From a virus, in the IMG/VR virus record IMGVR_UViG_3300048550_000839, positions 1 through 59,063 of that record: DNA of 59,063 nucleotides, one strand, 5' to 3'. Within the stretch, counting starts at the first letter, position 1, and every line of letters begins with the position of its first letter. A model generated the notes under the pieces. The model saw only the letters and a program-made list of their open reading frames with translations, did not search any database and had not been told where the DNA came from. This document shows, in pieces, positions 50,547-58,396 of this stretch. The position numbers were made by a program, and so were the translations under genes.

Positions 50547-50808
50547 CTTTCATAGAACGCATAAGATCTCTGTTTTCTTGTTCAACTTCACGCTTCGATG
50601 TTTGCCAAGTTTCGTAAAGTATATACGCAACCATAGGCACAATCACCATTAATCCTACCACAGCAATGCTGTGTAGCGGATCAGCGAATTGAGCACCTAA
50701 TTCAAGTGCTGCCAATACGTAAACAATACCAATAGCTGGAGGCGTTAGTTTACCTAAGAATTTTTTTAGTATTCGAGTTTGCATTTTAGTTTCCTTTATG
50801 TTAGGCAT
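50539..50808 (-). CDS. Small membrane protein
   Basis: About 89 residues with two hydrophobic segments (GIVYVLAALELGA and AVVGLMVIVPMVAYILY) and a charged, helical C-terminus (QTSKREVEQENRDLMRSMK). I chose ATG 50808, preceded by GGAGG; ATG 50784 has a better-spaced AAAGGA and is an alternative. A perfect late element TATAAATA lies at 50836-50843. Function unknown. Confidence 0.6.
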   Translation of the reverse strand: MPNIKETKMQTRILKKFLGKLTPPAIGIVYVLAALELGAQFADPLHSIAVVGLMVIVPMVAYILYETWQTSKREVEQENRDLMRSMKDA

Positions 50809-50835
50809 TTGCCTCCCAATCAAATGCAGTATGAT

Positions 50836-50843
50836 TATTTATA
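50836..50843 (-). promoter_or_regulatory. Late promoter element TATAAATA
   Basis: Minus-strand TATAAATA, identical to the T4 late promoter consensus, 27 bases before the ATG at 50808. Confidence 0.6.
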
Positions 50844-50862
50844 GCATAATATACAGCTCAGG

Positions 50863-51387
50863 TCAACCTAAAAGTTCATCTAAATTGACCGGAGTGTAAT
50901 TAATTTGCTCTACACTAACACACTTGTATGGTCCTTCAGGTGACGGATTACTGTGTATGTGACCGTGGACATTCAACACTTTCTCTGTACCAAACCTATG
51001 CGATTCTGCCAATGTGCTAGGATGCAAAGGTGCGTGACTCAATATTAATCCATCACTGCTTAAATCCTTCCACAAAGATATACTTTTAAAGTAATGGGAA
51101 AGAAACTTTGGATTATCGTGGTTGCCTAAGATTAAATGTTTTTTGCCGTGTAGCTTAACAAAATTTTCAGCTAACCAAAACTCTTTGTTTGTGCCAAAAA
51201 GAACATCGCCTAAGTGATAGATTGTATCCTCAGGTTTTACAGTTTGATTCCACATATCCATCATATGTTCATCCATATGATCAACATTATCAAACCCATC
51301 TCTAGGAGGCTTACCAGCATAGTCCTTAAAAGTAAGGATTGCTTCGTGCCTAAAATGTGTATCGCTTATAACCCAAGTATCAGCCAT
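50863..51387 (-). CDS. Metallophosphoesterase (calcineurin-like)
   Basis: A 174-residue protein with the family motifs in order: ISDTHF (D-x-H), YHLGDV (GD), LGNHD (GNHD), ILSHAPLH and GHIHSN. A two-metal phosphodiesterase or phosphatase; its substrate may be nucleotides or a phosphorylated metabolite. RBS GGAGGCAAT precedes the ATG. Its sigma70-type promoter is at 51413-51441. The position between DNA-repair and sugar genes gives no firm clue. Confidence 0.9.
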   Translation of the reverse strand: MADTWVISDTHFRHEAILTFKDYAGKPPRDGFDNVDHMDEHMMDMWNQTVKPEDTIYHLGDVLFGTNKEFWLAENFVKLHGKKHLILGNHDNPKFLSHYFKSISLWKDLSSDGLILSHAPLHPSTLAESHRFGTEKVLNVHGHIHSNPSPEGPYKCVSVEQINYTPVNLDELLG

Positions 51388-51412
51388 TATTGCCTCCTGC
51401 TTTGCATATAAG

Positions 51413-51441
51413 TTTATAACAAAGATAAATTAGTTTGTCAA
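51413..51441 (-). promoter_or_regulatory. sigma70-type promoter for metallophosphoesterase
   Basis: Minus-strand TTGACA (51441-51436), 17-base spacer, TATAAA (51418-51413, one mismatch), 25 bases before the ATG. The -35 box overlaps the end of the glycosyltransferase gene. Confidence 0.7.
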
Positions 51442-52130
51442 CCCCAATTTTTCTTAACCCAACTATCATTTGCATCTAAAGGATTTGGTTCTCCGTGAAA
51501 TACCGCAACACTACAATCGTTTAAGATTTTAGGAGGTGCATCTACAATAAAGTTTCTTTTACCTTTGTGTAATTGCAAATCACGTCTGTCACGCATTTCC
51601 CATTTATAACTTTGTATCCATTCATCTGGCCAATAACTAAAATTTCTTATATTTTTATACATCCAATCTTGGTCGCCTCTGTGTTTTTGCATATGCATTT
51701 TAGGATCATTTTTAAATTGCTGCCAAATAGGATCAAACATTCCTGTTTCTAAACGAAATACACTGCTATTGATTTTATCAAAATTATGCCTTATACTTCT
51801 GTTAAAATCTCTTATAATACAAAACTGTTTCGGCTTATGTGTAAACAATTTATCAATATTTCTAAATACAATTACATCTAGATCAAAATACAGCATTGTA
51901 CCTTGTATAGGCATATCTTTACTGAAGAACCAAGGCTTGAACCACCAACCGTCTAAGTTCATAGTGGGCAATTGCATAGTTGTAATTTCTTTGTCAATAT
52001 CTTTGCGATTTTCGGTAAAGCAAATAAATTGATGAGGTATATTACAATGCCTTTGTGTCATTGCATATAACTTATTTACATATTCAGCAGAGTATTTCTT
52101 TCCCCATTTCAAACAAATTATATAATTCAA
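51438..52130 (-). CDS. Glycosyltransferase (GT8-like), TTG start
   Basis: A 230-residue protein. YFDLDVIVF provides the DxD metal-nucleotide motif, and HRGDQDWMYKNIR resembles the catalytic stretch of GT8-type glycosyltransferases with FHGEPNP near the end. The start is TTG 52130, supported by GGAG about 6 bases upstream, overlapping the NMNAT-like gene. Substrates may be phage DNA, virion proteins or host surface; not determinable here. Confidence 0.75.
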   Translation of the reverse strand: MNYIICLKWGKKYSAEYVNKLYAMTQRHCNIPHQFICFTENRKDIDKEITTMQLPTMNLDGWWFKPWFFSKDMPIQGTMLYFDLDVIVFRNIDKLFTHKPKQFCIIRDFNRSIRHNFDKINSSVFRLETGMFDPIWQQFKNDPKMHMQKHRGDQDWMYKNIRNFSYWPDEWIQSYKWEMRDRRDLQLHKGKRNFIVDAPPKILNDCSVAVFHGEPNPLDANDSWVKKNWG

Positions 52131-52531
52131 AGCACTCCATCTAACCTCATTTGTTTTCTTATTTTTGTAGCACTGATATTGTGTATGTCTTCACCTAAAT
52201 CGTGTTCTGTAAAAGTATAACCTACACCTCTACCATAGCTTATGTCTACAATGTTAGGCACTCTTGTAATAATATACTTATCAGCATATTTGTAACCTTC
52301 TTTTTCAAGTTCTTTCTTGATATTTTCAATTACATCCATTACTTGAAAAGGATTATCGTCTTGCACCATAGTTCTGCCGCCGCCAGCATCTTCTTTGAGT
52401 GGAACAGTCCTTACCATAATAATAACTTGTCCTGTTTCTTTTAGCGCACGTTTGAATAATTCTGTATGTCCTTTGTGCCAGGGTTGAAATCTACCTAGCA
52501 TTTGTGTTGTAGGTGAAAACTCGTTAAACAT
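52127..52531 (-). CDS. Nucleotidyltransferase, NMN/phosphopantetheine adenylyltransferase-like
   Basis: A 134-residue protein with GRFQPWHKGH (HxGH, H19/H22) and ISATKIRKQM, the two signatures of the adenylyl/cytidylyl-transferase superfamily. The loop TVPLKEDAGGGRTM is like that of phage NMN adenylyltransferases. It could act on NAD metabolism or activate another phosphorylated compound. It overlaps the kinase-like gene by 8 bases and the glycosyltransferase by 4 bases. A different nucleotidyltransferase lies at 3.7 kb. Confidence 0.75.
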   Translation of the reverse strand: MFNEFSPTTQMLGRFQPWHKGHTELFKRALKETGQVIIMVRTVPLKEDAGGGRTMVQDDNPFQVMDVIENIKKELEKEGYKYADKYIITRVPNIVDISYGRGVGYTFTEHDLGEDIHNISATKIRKQMRLDGVL

Positions 52532-52946
52532 TTTTCTCCATCCATCTTTTCACAACTGGTACAAGTGCTTCGTGTGTATCATTAAACCATTTACTAATTA
52601 CGTAATCGCATTCCTCTGGTTTTTGGAACATATTGTTTGTATCTTTGAACCGTCCTTGTTCGATAGTATCCATCCACACTGTAAAGTTTGGGTTAAAGTT
52701 TTTCCTTATTTCCTCTGTAGGTGCAATAAAATCTGCAACAGCAATCTTGCCTGCCATAACTACACCATCTGCTAAATGTTTCATACGAACAGACTGTCTA
52801 ATACGACCGGACAAACTAAAGTCCCAATCGTCATAACTTGTTCTTACTACATCAGCATTGATATGTACACCGCCTACTAATTCTGCAAACGGCTTTGCCA
52901 GTGTAGATTTACCACTGCCAGGCAAACCAAATATTAAAATTTTCAT
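52524..52946 (-). CDS. APS-kinase-like P-loop kinase
   Basis: A 140-residue P-loop kinase. GLPGSGKST is Walker A, HINADVVR and VADFIAPTEEIRKNF match the CysC/APS-kinase family pattern, and VWMDTIEQGR follows. APS kinase makes PAPS; a related small-molecule kinase is also possible. It overlaps the QueD-like gene by 4 bases and belongs to a four-gene operon behind the promoter 53477-53505. Confidence 0.8.
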   Translation of the reverse strand: MKILIFGLPGSGKSTLAKPFAELVGGVHINADVVRTSYDDWDFSLSGRIRQSVRMKHLADGVVMAGKIAVADFIAPTEEIRKNFNPNFTVWMDTIEQGRFKDTNNMFQKPEECDYVISKWFNDTHEALVPVVKRWMEKNV

Positions 52947-53419
52947 TCTGAAAATGACATCTTTTGTACAGTGTATGATTTGTAAATTGCGCTATTAGCA
53001 CCGTGTTCGGCACATTCAACTTCAATGCAATTACACCGTCCTTGGGTCATTTCTTGAACAAGTTCATTAGCTTGCCGCCAAGCGTGATAAGCAAACTTTT
53101 CAACTCCTACACCATCTAAGATTGTAATTTCTGCAAGTCCTGCATTTTCAAGTTCTGCAAATTTATACAACATAGGATCGTCTCTGTCTAGTACAACCTT
53201 GTGATCAAATGTATCTTCTAACCAAGCCTTTAATGGTTTCAGTCCTCCAAAATCAACAACCCAATTGCGTTCATCAAGTTCTGTTGCTTCAAATGTAAAT
53301 TTAAATTGCAAACTATATCCGTGTAAGAAACGGCAGTGTGAATGATCTGCGTGTGGTTGTCTAAAGCAGGCGCTTAATCCAATGTTATGTCCGTAAGTTT
53401 TTGTGCTATAATAAGCCAT
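52943..53419 (-). CDS. QueD/PTPS-family protein (divergent)
   Basis: A 158-residue 6-pyruvoyl-tetrahydropterin-synthase family protein. SHCRFLHGYSL aligns with CxRxHGH: the catalytic cysteine and first histidine are kept, but the second zinc histidine is Tyr and the upstream AAHR histidine appears to be Cys (SACFRQ). FDHKVVLD and the late VECAEHG match family positions. It may make 6-carboxy-tetrahydropterin for preQ0/deazaguanine synthesis, fitting the DpdA-like gene, or have a new activity because of the changed ligands. It is the first gene of a four-gene operon. Confidence 0.75.
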   Translation of the reverse strand: MAYYSTKTYGHNIGLSACFRQPHADHSHCRFLHGYSLQFKFTFEATELDERNWVVDFGGLKPLKAWLEDTFDHKVVLDRDDPMLYKFAELENAGLAEITILDGVGVEKFAYHAWRQANELVQEMTQGRCNCIEVECAEHGANSAIYKSYTVQKMSFSE

Positions 53420-53476
53420 TAGTTTCTCCTTGTAAAGCGGCAGAGTTAGAAGGGTTGACGCTAAGTCCTTATTAGT

Positions 53477-53505
53477 ATTATATTATAGATTATTTATATT
53501 GTCAA
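53477..53505 (-). promoter_or_regulatory. sigma70-type promoter for QueD-like operon
   Basis: Minus-strand TTGACA (53505-53500), 17-base spacer, TATAAT (53482-53477), all consensus. A TATAAATA late element (53498-53491) lies inside the spacer, so the site could work both early and late. Confidence 0.8.
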
Positions 53506-53508
53506 GTG

Positions 53509-53973
53509 TTAGCGTGGGTCTACTTTTAGATAGATGTTATCGAACTCTTGCTTTTTATGTGTTTTGAATATCAAGTGTACACATTCAAACTCGCCTGTCA
53601 TACTAACACGATATTCTCCACCTTGTATCATATCGTCTGGTACTTTCATATGCCAGCCGTTCTCTACACGCTCACCTGGTGCTGTGTTTTGCACATAGCG
53701 TTTTGTAAATGTGTTTAGGTTGTGCGAGTGTGAGCCATCTACAGCGTGTGCTACGCCATATGCGGCTGTGCTGTTGCACTGATACTTCTTTGAGCCTACC
53801 ATATAGAACTCTATGTCTTGTTCTGCTGTTACTGGATTATTTGTAATACCAATATGTGTATCTGTGAATACAAACGCATTGTCAAAACTCATATATAATA
53901 CTCCGATGATTATTAATGTAGCTAGACTGCATCCGCTAATAATGTTGAGTATTATTATTCTAATCGGACTCAC
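53509..53973 (-). CDS. Signal-anchored hypothetical protein
   Basis: A 154-residue protein with a hydrophobic N-terminal anchor (IIILNIISGCSLATLIIIGVLY, residues 6-27). The remaining beta-rich domain has two cysteines (C62 and C125 approx.) and HAVDGSHSHNLNTFTKRYV. It is probably exported or membrane-anchored. The start is GTG 53973, supported by a GAGG stretch just upstream; it overlaps the small membrane protein gene. Function unknown. Confidence 0.6.
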   Translation of the reverse strand: MSPIRIIILNIISGCSLATLIIIGVLYMSFDNAFVFTDTHIGITNNPVTAEQDIEFYMVGSKKYQCNSTAAYGVAHAVDGSHSHNLNTFTKRYVQNTAPGERVENGWHMKVPDDMIQGGEYRVSMTGEFECVHLIFKTHKKQEFDNIYLKVDPR

Positions 53974-54262
53974 TCCTCATCTCCTCTCGTATATCTTTTA
54001 GATCTTGTTTTACCTCACGAAGATTGCTGGTTGCTGAAGACATTGTTGTAATAATGTATTTAACCGTGATAATGGTCCAAAACCACCAAGTCACGGCAGT
54101 AAAGGCAAATAATACCATACCTATATTAAACAATGTATCAAATGAAGTAATCCCTATAGTTAAAGAGATACCTCCTACAACAAGAAAAATCGTTGGGGCT
54201 ATTTTTGCATATAAATCCCAACGAGCAACTTGTTTTTCAATTTTTATATCAGTCTTCTTCAA
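53960..54262 (-). CDS. Small membrane protein with coiled-coil tail
   Basis: A 100-residue protein. Two hydrophobic segments (about residues 19-39 and 45-71) are followed by a charged coiled coil (NLREVKQDLKDIREEMRSES). The start is TTG 54262; no strong RBS is seen, so the exact start is uncertain. A late-type AATAAATA lies at 54318-54325, 56 bases upstream. Function unknown; the topology resembles small holin- or antiholin-like proteins only superficially. Confidence 0.5.
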   Translation of the reverse strand: MKKTDIKIEKQVARWDLYAKIAPTIFLVVGGISLTIGITSFDTLFNIGMVLFAFTAVTWWFWTIITVKYIITTMSSATSNLREVKQDLKDIREEMRSESD

Positions 54263-54320
54263 TGTGTATTCTTTGCCTTTTGATATAGGAGGCTCGTGGC
54301 GAACTCCTTTTACATACTAT

Positions 54321-55499
54321 TTATTTTACACATTTAAGAATAATAGTATCACTATTTAAACGACCATTTAATTTAATATCTGTTGTTTTAATATCGTCCA
54401 TAAACTTGCGCAGTTGTACTTTGCCAGCTTTTTTAAACGCTTTGAGTGTTTCGTCTGGCTTGCGTAGGGTTTTTTGGATACTAGCTGTTTCACTATAAAA
54501 TAACAGCGTAGTGCCTTTAACTTGAATCGTAGCGGCTGTATCTGCTACATATTTTCCTAGCTTCCGTGTTTTGATATTGTACACCCAAACTTCTTTACTA
54601 TCCAAAATATCCAACGGATTCACACTAACAATTTGTAGTTTGTCATCACGTTGCATATATTTTAGTTTTGAAACTAATTTTTCTTTACTTGGTGCTTTTT
54701 TAACACGTGGCTTTCTATTTGCTTTTGCAGCATCTATAACAAGGTCACAAGCGCCGTGTAGTAGCTCTAATGCTTCTAAGTATGTTTTAGCATCCTTTTT
54801 AGTAAGGTGACTGTAACCTTCGCGTAGCTGCTGTAACATATCTGCTTCGTGTTCATCCTTGCATTTATTAATTTGCGCCGGAGTTGGTAAATTTTGTATG
54901 AGACGTGCTTCTTCTAACTCACTAGCATACAATCCTTTAATTTTTCTAGCGTGAGCTTGTGTAACTTTATGTGTAAAGAAGTGTTTTGTAAAATCAAAGC
55001 CTTTAGGATCAAAGTTTTTCTTGTCACTAATAAAGCCATCAAGCCACTCTTCTATATCATCGCAAGCAATAAATGCTTGATCTCGTATCCTCTCCTGTAT
55101 GCTTGGAACATAAACATTTTTTTTGACTTTTTCCTCTGCCTTCTTTTCTTCAACAATTTTTGCACCTTCTTCTGCAAGTTGGTGTATCCATTCGTTTAGT
55201 TTTCCTTTGTAACCTTCTACAACCTTATCCGGCCAGTTTTCCTCATAGTGTGCCGCAGTTGCATAGTGACTTTTGCCTCCTACTTTCCAGTCTGGAAGTT
55301 TGTTTATTGCTGAAACAATTTTTTTGTCGTAATGATCTTTAATATAATTTTTTACTTTGACAAGCCATTGCTTACTATCAATTTCGTAATGTATATAGTA
55401 CTGTGCTTTTTGCCAGCCCCAATCTTCACGTATAACATCCCAGTCATTTACATTCCGTTTTGCTCTAGGTTTTTTGCGTTTTACTACACTTTTAGCCAA
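54321..55499 (-). CDS. Conserved hypothetical protein (392 residues)
   Basis: A basic, largely soluble helical protein. It opens with a lysine/arginine-rich segment (KSVVKRKKPRAKRNVNDWDVI), has a helical middle with SHYATAAHYEENWPDKVVEG and a coiled-coil-like stretch, and ends in beta strands. It lacks motifs I can name. It starts with TTG 55499, supported by GAGGA, and overlaps the SWIM gene by 8 bases. Long conserved proteins like this occur in marine T4-like phages without known function. Confidence 0.6.
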   Translation of the reverse strand: MAKSVVKRKKPRAKRNVNDWDVIREDWGWQKAQYYIHYEIDSKQWLVKVKNYIKDHYDKKIVSAINKLPDWKVGGKSHYATAAHYEENWPDKVVEGYKGKLNEWIHQLAEEGAKIVEEKKAEEKVKKNVYVPSIQERIRDQAFIACDDIEEWLDGFISDKKNFDPKGFDFTKHFFTHKVTQAHARKIKGLYASELEEARLIQNLPTPAQINKCKDEHEADMLQQLREGYSHLTKKDAKTYLEALELLHGACDLVIDAAKANRKPRVKKAPSKEKLVSKLKYMQRDDKLQIVSVNPLDILDSKEVWVYNIKTRKLGKYVADTAATIQVKGTTLLFYSETASIQKTLRKPDETLKAFKKAGKVQLRKFMDDIKTTDIKLNGRLNSDTIILKCVK

Positions 55500-55692
55500 T
55501 GAACTGTTCCTCTACTGCTTTTATATGTTTGCATTTTTTAAATGCAGGACAATCGCAACTGAAGCCTTTGTCTAGCATTTCTATATTATATATGCCTTTG
55601 CTGCCTTCTATATTCCAAATTGTTCCTACTGCCCAATGATTTTTAGTTTTAATATTTTCACTTGCGTAAACTTTTGGACCATATTTCGACAT
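55492..55692 (-). CDS. SWIM zinc-finger protein
   Basis: About 66 residues from ATG 55692, which has AGGAG 6-7 bases upstream; an earlier GTG at 55710 is less likely. CDCPAFKKCKH matches the SWIM motif CxCx(n)CxH, a zinc finger for DNA or protein binding. A KVYASENIKTKNHWAVGTIW segment precedes it. It is the first gene behind the promoter 55714-55742. Confidence 0.75.
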   Translation of the reverse strand: MSKYGPKVYASENIKTKNHWAVGTIWNIEGSKGIYNIEMLDKGFSCDCPAFKKCKHIKAVEEQFIG

Positions 55693-55713
55693 ATTGTTCT
55701 CCTCACTCACGTA

Positions 55714-55742
55714 GTTATAGCATACTAATTAGTAGTAGTCAA
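55714..55742 (-). promoter_or_regulatory. sigma70-type promoter for SWIM-protein operon
   Basis: Minus-strand TTGACT (55742-55737), 17-base spacer, TATAAC (55719-55714); one mismatch in each box. It overlaps the end of the SGNH-like gene. Confidence 0.55.
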
Positions 55743-56451
55743 GTCTTTTACATTCAAAATCTAAATAATTACTCCAAGCAATATGAGCATCAAGTCCTAA
55801 ATGCCAACATTCTGTCTTTTTAAAGCCAGCTTTAAGCCCCCAATACAGAAAATTTGCATCTTTTGTAGTAGGATTTAAGTATGTTGATGTATCTAGTGAA
55901 TTAATTATATTTTTATTGTTCTGTGTATATGATAATTCTTCACAAGTGTTAAACATTATATGTTTTACATTATTCCTTTGTAAAAGACGTTGGGTAGTAA
56001 GTGCATAACTTGCCCACATATCTAATTCTTTAACTTCGGACATTAAATTAGGCATTATTCTGTGAATACGTTTAAACTCATTTGTTTTAGCAATATCAGG
56101 ACCTTGTCCTATACTTATAGGAAAATATTTCTGATCAATTCTACTTAACACATCGTGTTCTATATCTGAGTCTTCGGGATATCTTAGTTCAGTTCTTAGT
56201 AAACTTGTCCACCCTATAACCAAAACATAGTCTTCATCACGTTTACGTAATCTAGTTAGCCAATCTATAGTTTGTCTGTGTATAAATTCATTGCTTCCAC
56301 CAGGTTGGCTTAAATGGATGCATTTGAAATTATTTTTCTTTGCTAATAGTGCAGCATAATTATTGTTCAAATTATAAAGACTGCTACTTTGCTTTCCGTC
56401 TAACATTGTTCCGTATGTATGACTACATCCTATTGCTACTATTGTAGTCAT
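55729..56451 (-). CDS. SGNH-hydrolase-like protein
   Basis: A 240-residue protein. AIGCSHTYGTML (residues 6-17) is the nucleophile block, GGSNEFIHR the second block, VIGWTS a central strand and WHLGLDAHIAWSNYL the C-terminal D-x-x-H block. It is probably an esterase or acyltransferase-like hydrolase on sugars. It overlaps the related upstream protein by 4 bases, and both sit behind radical-SAM genes. Confidence 0.7.
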   Translation of the reverse strand: MTTIVAIGCSHTYGTMLDGKQSSSLYNLNNNYAALLAKKNNFKCIHLSQPGGSNEFIHRQTIDWLTRLRKRDEDYVLVIGWTSLLRTELRYPEDSDIEHDVLSRIDQKYFPISIGQGPDIAKTNEFKRIHRIMPNLMSEVKELDMWASYALTTQRLLQRNNVKHIMFNTCEELSYTQNNKNIINSLDTSTYLNPTTKDANFLYWGLKAGFKKTECWHLGLDAHIAWSNYLDFECKRLDYY

Positions 56452-57071
56452 TTAGATTCCAATTTTTCTTTAAGCAAATTTGCAATTAATTTTTGTCCAT
56501 CTTCTGTGTAAAAATTAGACTTTAATTTCTTAACATATTTTTTTATATTAGCTTTTGGATTCTCAACTCCTATATATCTTGATCTATCTATATGTTTTAT
56601 CATATACAACGTGTTATGATTCCAATCAATTGCATTTTCTACATTATACATTACGTAATTAATATCGTAACTTTTGAGCAATTCTTGCAAACTTATTACT
56701 AAATTACACCAACGAGTATTAGTTAAGTGTTCGTCTAATAAAATTTTTTGAAATTTATTAATCCGTACCAAATCATAATCTAAATTTTTAATTCCTAAAC
56801 TGTAATTATAATAATTAGGATCCGAAAACCCTGTGTACTTTTTCTCTTTATGCAATTTTCTTAGTTCTAAACTCTGAGTATTACTCCAGCCTATTACAGG
56901 CAAAAAATTTTTATTCTCGACTGTATATTTTGTAACTAGTCTAAATATACTTTGTGGACTTGTAGTTTCTGTACTGCAATCAATGTAATTGTAATTTAAT
57001 TTTTTTGCTAAGAAATATGCAGCATTTTTATTTCCAACCAAGGCTTGACAACCAAATGCAACTACATCCAT
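56448..57071 (-). CDS. Degenerate SGNH-like protein
   Basis: About 207 residues from ATG 57071. VAFGCQALVGNKNAAYFLAK and PVIGWSNTQSLELRK mirror the downstream SGNH-like protein, but the nucleophile position is Gln/Ala rather than Ser-x-T and the C-terminal DxxH block is not evident. It may be an inactive paralogue. ATG 57071 overlaps the radical-SAM stop as TAATG and is preceded by GGAGG; the longer TTG start at 57092 is less likely. Confidence 0.6.
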   Translation of the reverse strand: MDVVAFGCQALVGNKNAAYFLAKKLNYNYIDCSTETTSPQSIFRLVTKYTVENKNFLPVIGWSNTQSLELRKLHKEKKYTGFSDPNYYNYSLGIKNLDYDLVRINKFQKILLDEHLTNTRWCNLVISLQELLKSYDINYVMYNVENAIDWNHNTLYMIKHIDRSRYIGVENPKANIKKYVKKLKSNFYTEDGQKLIANLLKEKLESK

Positions 57072-58396
57072 TACATATATTCCTCCATCCAAGGAATATA
57101 ATCTAGTATGTTTACTTTTCTAAATCGATCACTAGCTTTTGTATTGTTTATATATTTTTGCCAATCGCCCTCGTTTGGTTCTTGGTTAAGTTGATTTTTT
57201 AAACCTAATATTGCATCAACTGCCCACTGCTCCCAATCTGGTAACGCTGCATTTTTAAATTTAGCGTGTTGTTGTTCTAACATATCATTCATAAGTTTTT
57301 TACGTTCTTCTGGTAAATTTCTAATATGTTGATTACGTGGATATTCAACAATGTTAAAATGAGGTAAACAATTTTGATATCCGTGATTGCCCCAATCCCA
57401 AGTGTAATGCCACGTGTCGTAGTTTTCTTTACACCAATTTAAAACATTAGGCAAGTCGTGCAAATTCATAACACTAATTGTAACGTGTGTATGTACGATT
57501 ACACCTGTGCGTGTTTTACTAAACTTTTTCAGTTTTTCTATGTTACGTTTTATAATTTTCCATTTGCTAGGAAATCTTACATAATAAGCCAAGTCATCTG
57601 TAGCATCAATACTTAAACTTAACACAACTCCTCTAAATTTATCCCAAATATCTAAAAGTCTATCTGGAATGGTTGTACCATTAGTATTATAATGTAGTTC
57701 AATGTTCTGACTCCATCCTTTTTCGATAATGTGTTCTAACCAAGTATAGTGTTCGTCTACAACCAAAGGCTCGCCACCGATAAAATTAATAATTTTTACA
57801 TTTGGCAGAACATCATCAAAGAAATCTTCAGCAAATGCTTTTATAAACCAAGGATCTGTACTACTAAGTTTTCCGATTTTATATGCAGTTTCGTCCCAAT
57901 CTGTGTGTGGAACTGTAGGACCTTCTTCAATCCATCTGTGACTAGCCCAAGGATTACAACTACGACATTTAAGATTGCATACATTACCTAAACTTATATC
58001 TAGATATGTAATTGCTTGTGGATCTAAAAACCCATCTTCACTTACGTTTTTTAAACTTTTATCTATATGCTCTTCGTATATTTCGTTTGAAGTCTGTCTA
58101 AAACTACGTATGCCATCGTTTTCTAATTTAAAACAATCAGCACAACCCTTTGGTTGCTCTCCTTTTAATAATTCTTCTCTTATTTTCATTATTTCAGGAT
58201 CATTTATAAACTCGCTTATATTTTCAGCTGCGTTTACCTTATCGTTGTATTCTGGAGTATCTTGGAAGTTTATACCAGGCATAAACTTTCTTGTTTCTTG
58301 TCTACTAAAACAACAAGGTCTACTACGTCCGTGAGGATGAGTGCTAAAACTTTGCATAGCGTGATAGCAAAATGTATCAGGCGATGAGGTTGACAT
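57071..58396 (-). CDS. Twitch-domain radical SAM protein
   Basis: A 441-residue radical-SAM enzyme. CNLKCRSC (C140, C144, C147; CX3CX2C) binds the catalytic [4Fe-4S], with NFIGGEPLV (SAM-binding GGE) following. N-terminal cysteines (PCCFS at 28-29 and CADC at 85-88) probably bind an auxiliary (twitch) cluster. The substrate cannot be predicted. It overlaps a second radical-SAM-like gene upstream and the SGNH-like gene downstream, forming a coupled cassette. Confidence 0.88.
   Translation of the reverse strand: MSTSSPDTFCYHAMQSFSTHPHGRSRPCCFSRQETRKFMPGINFQDTPEYNDKVNAAENISEFINDPEIMKIREELLKGEQPKGCADCFKLENDGIRSFRQTSNEIYEEHIDKSLKNVSEDGFLDPQAITYLDISLGNVCNLKCRSCNPWASHRWIEEGPTVPHTDWDETAYKIGKLSSTDPWFIKAFAEDFFDDVLPNVKIINFIGGEPLVVDEHYTWLEHIIEKGWSQNIELHYNTNGTTIPDRLLDIWDKFRGVVLSLSIDATDDLAYYVRFPSKWKIIKRNIEKLKKFSKTRTGVIVHTHVTISVMNLHDLPNVLNWCKENYDTWHYTWDWGNHGYQNCLPHFNIVEYPRNQHIRNLPEERKKLMNDMLEQQHAKFKNAALPDWEQWAVDAILGLKNQLNQEPNEGDWQKYINNTKASDRFRKVNILDYIPWMEEYM

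Noticed and set aside
53491-53498. TATAAATA as a stand-alone late promoter for the QueD-like operon
   Set aside because: It lies inside the spacer of a perfect TTGACA/TATAAT promoter; the sigma70-type reading is stronger, so it is not listed separately.
57071-58396. Radical-SAM protein as QueE for deazaguanine synthesis
   Set aside because: It has a CX3CX2C motif and extra N-terminal cysteines, and is about twice QueE length; a twitch-type enzyme fits better.
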